Positions 40,181 to 42,944 of a stretch of 42,944 nucleotides of DNA are shown here, piece after piece. Position 1 is the stretch's first letter, and each line of letters starts with the position of its first letter. The notes beneath the pieces were generated by a model, which saw only the letters and a list, made by a program, of their open reading frames with translations, was not told the DNA's origin and searched no databases. Source of the stretch: TTA-H9 sp002071415 (GTDB lineage Bacteria; Bacteroidota; Bacteroidia; Bacteroidales; TTA-H9); the NCBI GenBank assembly GCA_035411425.1, contig DAONSX010000018.1, positions 1-42,944 on the forward strand. Direction: 5' to 3'. Made by a program: the position numbers and the translations under genes.

Positions 40181-42673
40181 ATGTTGAAAAGCCTTTGTTT
40201 GTCTATGAATTTTCTGCGTTCTTATATCCTTAGAAGCTTTATTAAACTGATACCCCGCTTTTTAGCGGCCTGTTTCCTCTTGAACATACCAATGGTATAT
40301 GCGCAAGTTCTCTATTCTATTTCGGGAAAAGTAGTGGATGCCCACAATGGGTTGCCCCTGGCCTTTGTAAATATTCAGGTAAACGACAAAATGGTGGGCA
40401 CAGTGAGCGACATTGATGGGAATTTTAACTTTTCCTCATCACAACCTATCGAGAAATTACGATTTTCATATATCGGCTATGAACCACTCGTATTAGAACA
40501 ATCGTCATTAAAGCAAAAAATTATCGTTAAGCTCAGAAAAACAGAAATAGAATTAAAAGAGGTTACCGTTTATCCAGGACAAAATCCAGCACTACGGATC
40601 ATCCGGAATGCCTTGAACAATCGCCAACGCAACAATATCGAAAATTTACCGGGTTTTTCGTATAATGCTTATGAGAAGACAGTATTCAGCATCAAAGTTG
40701 ATTCACTTTTGCTTTCAGATACAAATTCGCTGGATACTAACCTGAGGCAACTAAAGGAATTCGTAAACCGACAGCATCTATTTATTATCGAAAACTATAT
40801 CGAACGCCAGTATAAATCACCACGTAAGAATTCCGAAAAAGTAGTTGCCACTAAAATTTCGGGTTTGAAAGACCCCATATTCGTATTTCTACTTAGCCGG
40901 TTGCAATCGAGTACATTTTATGAAGACGTTTTTAGCATTGGTGGCCAAAACTATATTAACCCTTTGGCTGAGAACAGCATAGATAAATATTTTTATCAAC
41001 TCGAAGACACAATTATCAGTGGTCAGGATACTACTTACATTATTTTTTACCGCCCATGGAAGGGAAAGAATTTTGATGGATTGAAAGGGGTTTTGCATAT
41101 CAATAGCAACGGTTGGGCAATTTCGTCGGTTACTGCCGAACCCTACCAAAAAGACGAAAACTTCGAGATAAAGGTTCAACAACTATATGCACAGGACTCG
41201 AATGGAATATGGTTTCCGCGCCAGCTAAACATGGATTTGATCATGAATATTGTTCAGGTGAATGCTGGTAATAAACAGACGCCGTTTCGAATCATCGCAA
41301 GCGGAAAGACTTATATAGAGAATTTCAGAGTTATCGAAAGCTCAGTGAAGAACATTTCCTCGCATATTGAAATAGATGTAATACCCGAAGCTGCGTATAG
41401 AGACGAGGATTATTGGCAGAGAGTAAGAGCAGTACCCATCGACGAGCGAGAAAAGGAAACCTACCGTGTGATAGATAGCTTAGGCGCCGTCCAAAATCTC
41501 GACAAGTTTACCTATACGCTCGATGCTTTTATGAAAGGAAAAATTGCTATCAAAAAAGTAAATCTTGATCTGGAAAAAATCATGCATTACAACGCTCACG
41601 AAGGATTTTATGCCGGTTTGGGATTAGAAACCAACGATCTCTTTTCCCGTCGCTGGCAAACCGGGGCGTATTGGGGTTATGGATTCAAGGACAAAACAGC
41701 CAAATGGGGAACATTTCTTCGACTTAATCTTTCCAGCCTGCATGATTCTTATTTTCGCTATGATTATAGATTCGATAAGCAAGAAAGCGGAGCAACCGAA
41801 TTTACAGGACGGAATTTGTCGGAATTCGATCCTTATACCTTCCGAAATTTCCAGATTAACAGAATGGATGGCCTCAATGCACATCAACTCATCTTTTCAA
41901 CCCGGATATTCGAATATACTAATGTCTGGTTAGCCATGTCCATAGCACAAATGAACCCTGCCTATGATTACAGATTTCAATACCAGGAATTTGCTAAAAA
42001 CGAAACATTTGGTTTTTCCGAGCTATCGGCCTCTTTTCGCTGGGCTTATGAGGAAAAATTCATTCGTACCACACATGGTAAGGTTTCGCTCGGAACTAAA
42101 TTTCCCATAGTTTGGTTCCAATATAGTAAAGGACTCGACTTTTTGCCAGGAGGAGATTTCGATTATTTTCGTTCCCTTTTCGATATAACTTATTCTTTCT
42201 ATACCCCTTTCGTCGGGAAAACCTCCTTCCGCCTGAATGGTGGGATGTCTTCTTCGAATCTTCCGGCAGGTAAACTCTTCAATGCGCGTGCCAACCATGC
42301 CGATTTTACGCTGTTTTCGCCCGGAAGCTTCGTAACCATGCGCATGAATGAATTCTATTCCGACCGTTTTATAGCCCTATTCGTTCAGCATAACTTTGGT
42401 CATCTATTATTCAAATCGGGAAAATTTCAACCCGACCTGGAGATTTTTTCTTCGGCTTTGTTTGGAAGTCTTAAACATCCAGAATATCATGAAGGCATTT
42501 CGATGAAAGTTGCCGAAGAAGGGTACTTCGAATCAGGCCTGCTTATCCACCGTCTGATCGATTTTGGCTTCTATAATTTAGGATTGGGAGCCGCTTGGCG
42601 TTATGGAACGTACAGTTTATCTAAACTCTCCGATAATTTGGCTCTAATGCTGTCATTGCGCTTTGCCATGTAA
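40181..42673 (+). CDS. DUF5686 outer-membrane protein with carboxypeptidase-like regulatory domain
   Basis: This 830-residue protein has a signal peptide (RFLAACFLLNIPMVYAQVLY, cleavage after VYAQ). A carboxypeptidase-regulatory-like beta-sandwich follows at about residues 45-130 (ISGKVVDAHNGLPLAFVNIQ, FSYIGYEPL). The DUF5686 region starts with LRIIRNALNNRQRNNIENLP. The C-terminal half has repeated aromatic beta-strands ending in a Phe-rich LALMLSLRFAM, as expected for an outer-membrane barrel. A start at residue 9 (MNFLRSY) is possible. Members are Bacteroidota-specific with no known substrate. It is not paired with a SusD-like gene. Confidence 0.88.
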   Translation: MLKSLCLSMNFLRSYILRSFIKLIPRFLAACFLLNIPMVYAQVLYSISGKVVDAHNGLPLAFVNIQVNDKMVGTVSDIDGNFNFSSSQPIEKLRFSYIGYEPLVLEQSSLKQKIIVKLRKTEIELKEVTVYPGQNPALRIIRNALNNRQRNNIENLPGFSYNAYEKTVFSIKVDSLLLSDTNSLDTNLRQLKEFVNRQHLFIIENYIERQYKSPRKNSEKVVATKISGLKDPIFVFLLSRLQSSTFYEDVFSIGGQNYINPLAENSIDKYFYQLEDTIISGQDTTYIIFYRPWKGKNFDGLKGVLHINSNGWAISSVTAEPYQKDENFEIKVQQLYAQDSNGIWFPRQLNMDLIMNIVQVNAGNKQTPFRIIASGKTYIENFRVIESSVKNISSHIEIDVIPEAAYRDEDYWQRVRAVPIDEREKETYRVIDSLGAVQNLDKFTYTLDAFMKGKIAIKKVNLDLEKIMHYNAHEGFYAGLGLETNDLFSRRWQTGAYWGYGFKDKTAKWGTFLRLNLSSLHDSYFRYDYRFDKQESGATEFTGRNLSEFDPYTFRNFQINRMDGLNAHQLIFSTRIFEYTNVWLAMSIAQMNPAYDYRFQYQEFAKNETFGFSELSASFRWAYEEKFIRTTHGKVSLGTKFPIVWFQYSKGLDFLPGGDFDYFRSLFDITYSFYTPFVGKTSFRLNGGMSSSNLPAGKLFNARANHADFTLFSPGSFVTMRMNEFYSDRFIALFVQHNFGHLLFKSGKFQPDLEIFSSALFGSLKHPEYHEGISMKVAEEGYFESGLLIHRLIDFGFYNLGLGAAWRYGTYSLSKLSDNLALMLSLRFAM

Positions 42674-42944
42674 TCATTCGTTGAATCCATCCTAATATTG
42701 TCGATATTGCTTCATTTCGAAGTTCGACATGGGTTCTTGAAAATAAAGTTGGTCCCTACCAATTCTGAAGGTTTTCATGCTTGCCATAATTAGGAAATTC
42801 TATTTCGAAAATACTGGCGACCTTTCATAACCCAACTTGAGCATTTTACCCTGAAAAAACAGGGAAAAATAGGGTTTTTGCTATGATTTTTTTAAATGTT
42901 ATGTTACTGATTATTAAATATTTAAATTTTTAATAATTTTTGTA
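42674..42944. other. AT-rich region at the right edge
   Basis: No gene is seen. At 42849-42875 is an evenly spaced series of CCC and GGG blocks in an A/T background (CCCTG-A6-CAGGG-A5-TAGGG), then T- and A-rich sequence to the end. It may be the upstream region of a gene outside the window. Confidence 0.4.

Overview
The window comes from the chromosome of an AT-rich member of the Bacteroidota, most likely a Bacteroidales-type or related uncultured lineage. Several lineage hallmarks agree: an LpxC-FabZ fusion, a second LpxD-like gene beside efp, a DUF2723 membrane glycosyltransferase, DUF4340 and DUF5686 proteins, an RprX/RprY-like two-component pair, a secreted protein ending in a type IX secretion-like sorting domain, and promoters of the Bacteroidota form TTG-N18/19-TAnnTTTG. 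No rRNA, tRNA, CRISPR array or prophage was seen.

Layout. 1-902 is a gene-free, word-repetitive stretch. 903-2459 is efp followed by an LpxD-like acyltransferase. 2863-5915 holds a nitroreductase and a polyamine pair (arginine decarboxylase, then a deoxyhypusine synthase-like enzyme). 6188-7417 is an alanine dehydrogenase-like gene, with a dead IS30-family element (about 7469-8593) lodged 50 bp upstream of its start. An AT-rich gap carrying a 68-nt imperfect hairpin follows. 8995-12699 is a secreted protein divergent from a sensor kinase/response regulator pair. 12763-15626 holds purC and phoH, with a SAM hydroxide adenosyltransferase (DUF62) divergent from phoH. 16035-21813 is a coupled three-gene envelope operon (DUF2723 protein, NodB-type deacetylase, Ig-like lipoprotein) ending in a strong terminator.

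21934-23551 is gpmA and a metallophosphatase. 23650-26966 is a Wza/Wzc exopolysaccharide export pair whose kinase ends in a (Gly-Tyr)n tail encoded by a hexanucleotide tandem repeat. 27377-28765 is a PIN-PhoH protein. 29141-33536 holds DUF4340, an alpha/beta hydrolase, an outer-membrane barrel, tatC and a DUF2148 ferredoxin-like protein. 33533-39499 (minus strand) holds, in transcription order, lpxD, lpxC-fabZ, lpxA, rpsP, rimM, trmN6 and a frameshifted RuvC-like gene. A MazG-like protein and a large DUF5686 outer-membrane protein close the window.

Most genes are housekeeping or envelope genes in ordinary operons. The less ordinary signals are: an attenuator-like pair of mutually exclusive hairpins between rpsP and rimM; the repeat-encoded Tyr tail of Wzc; two frameshifts of the same kind at T7 runs; overlapping face-to-face promoters between phoH and DUF62; the decayed IS30 with a terminator-like hairpin in its leader; and the unexplained 68-nt hairpin next to it. 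I found no convincing wholly new multi-gene system.
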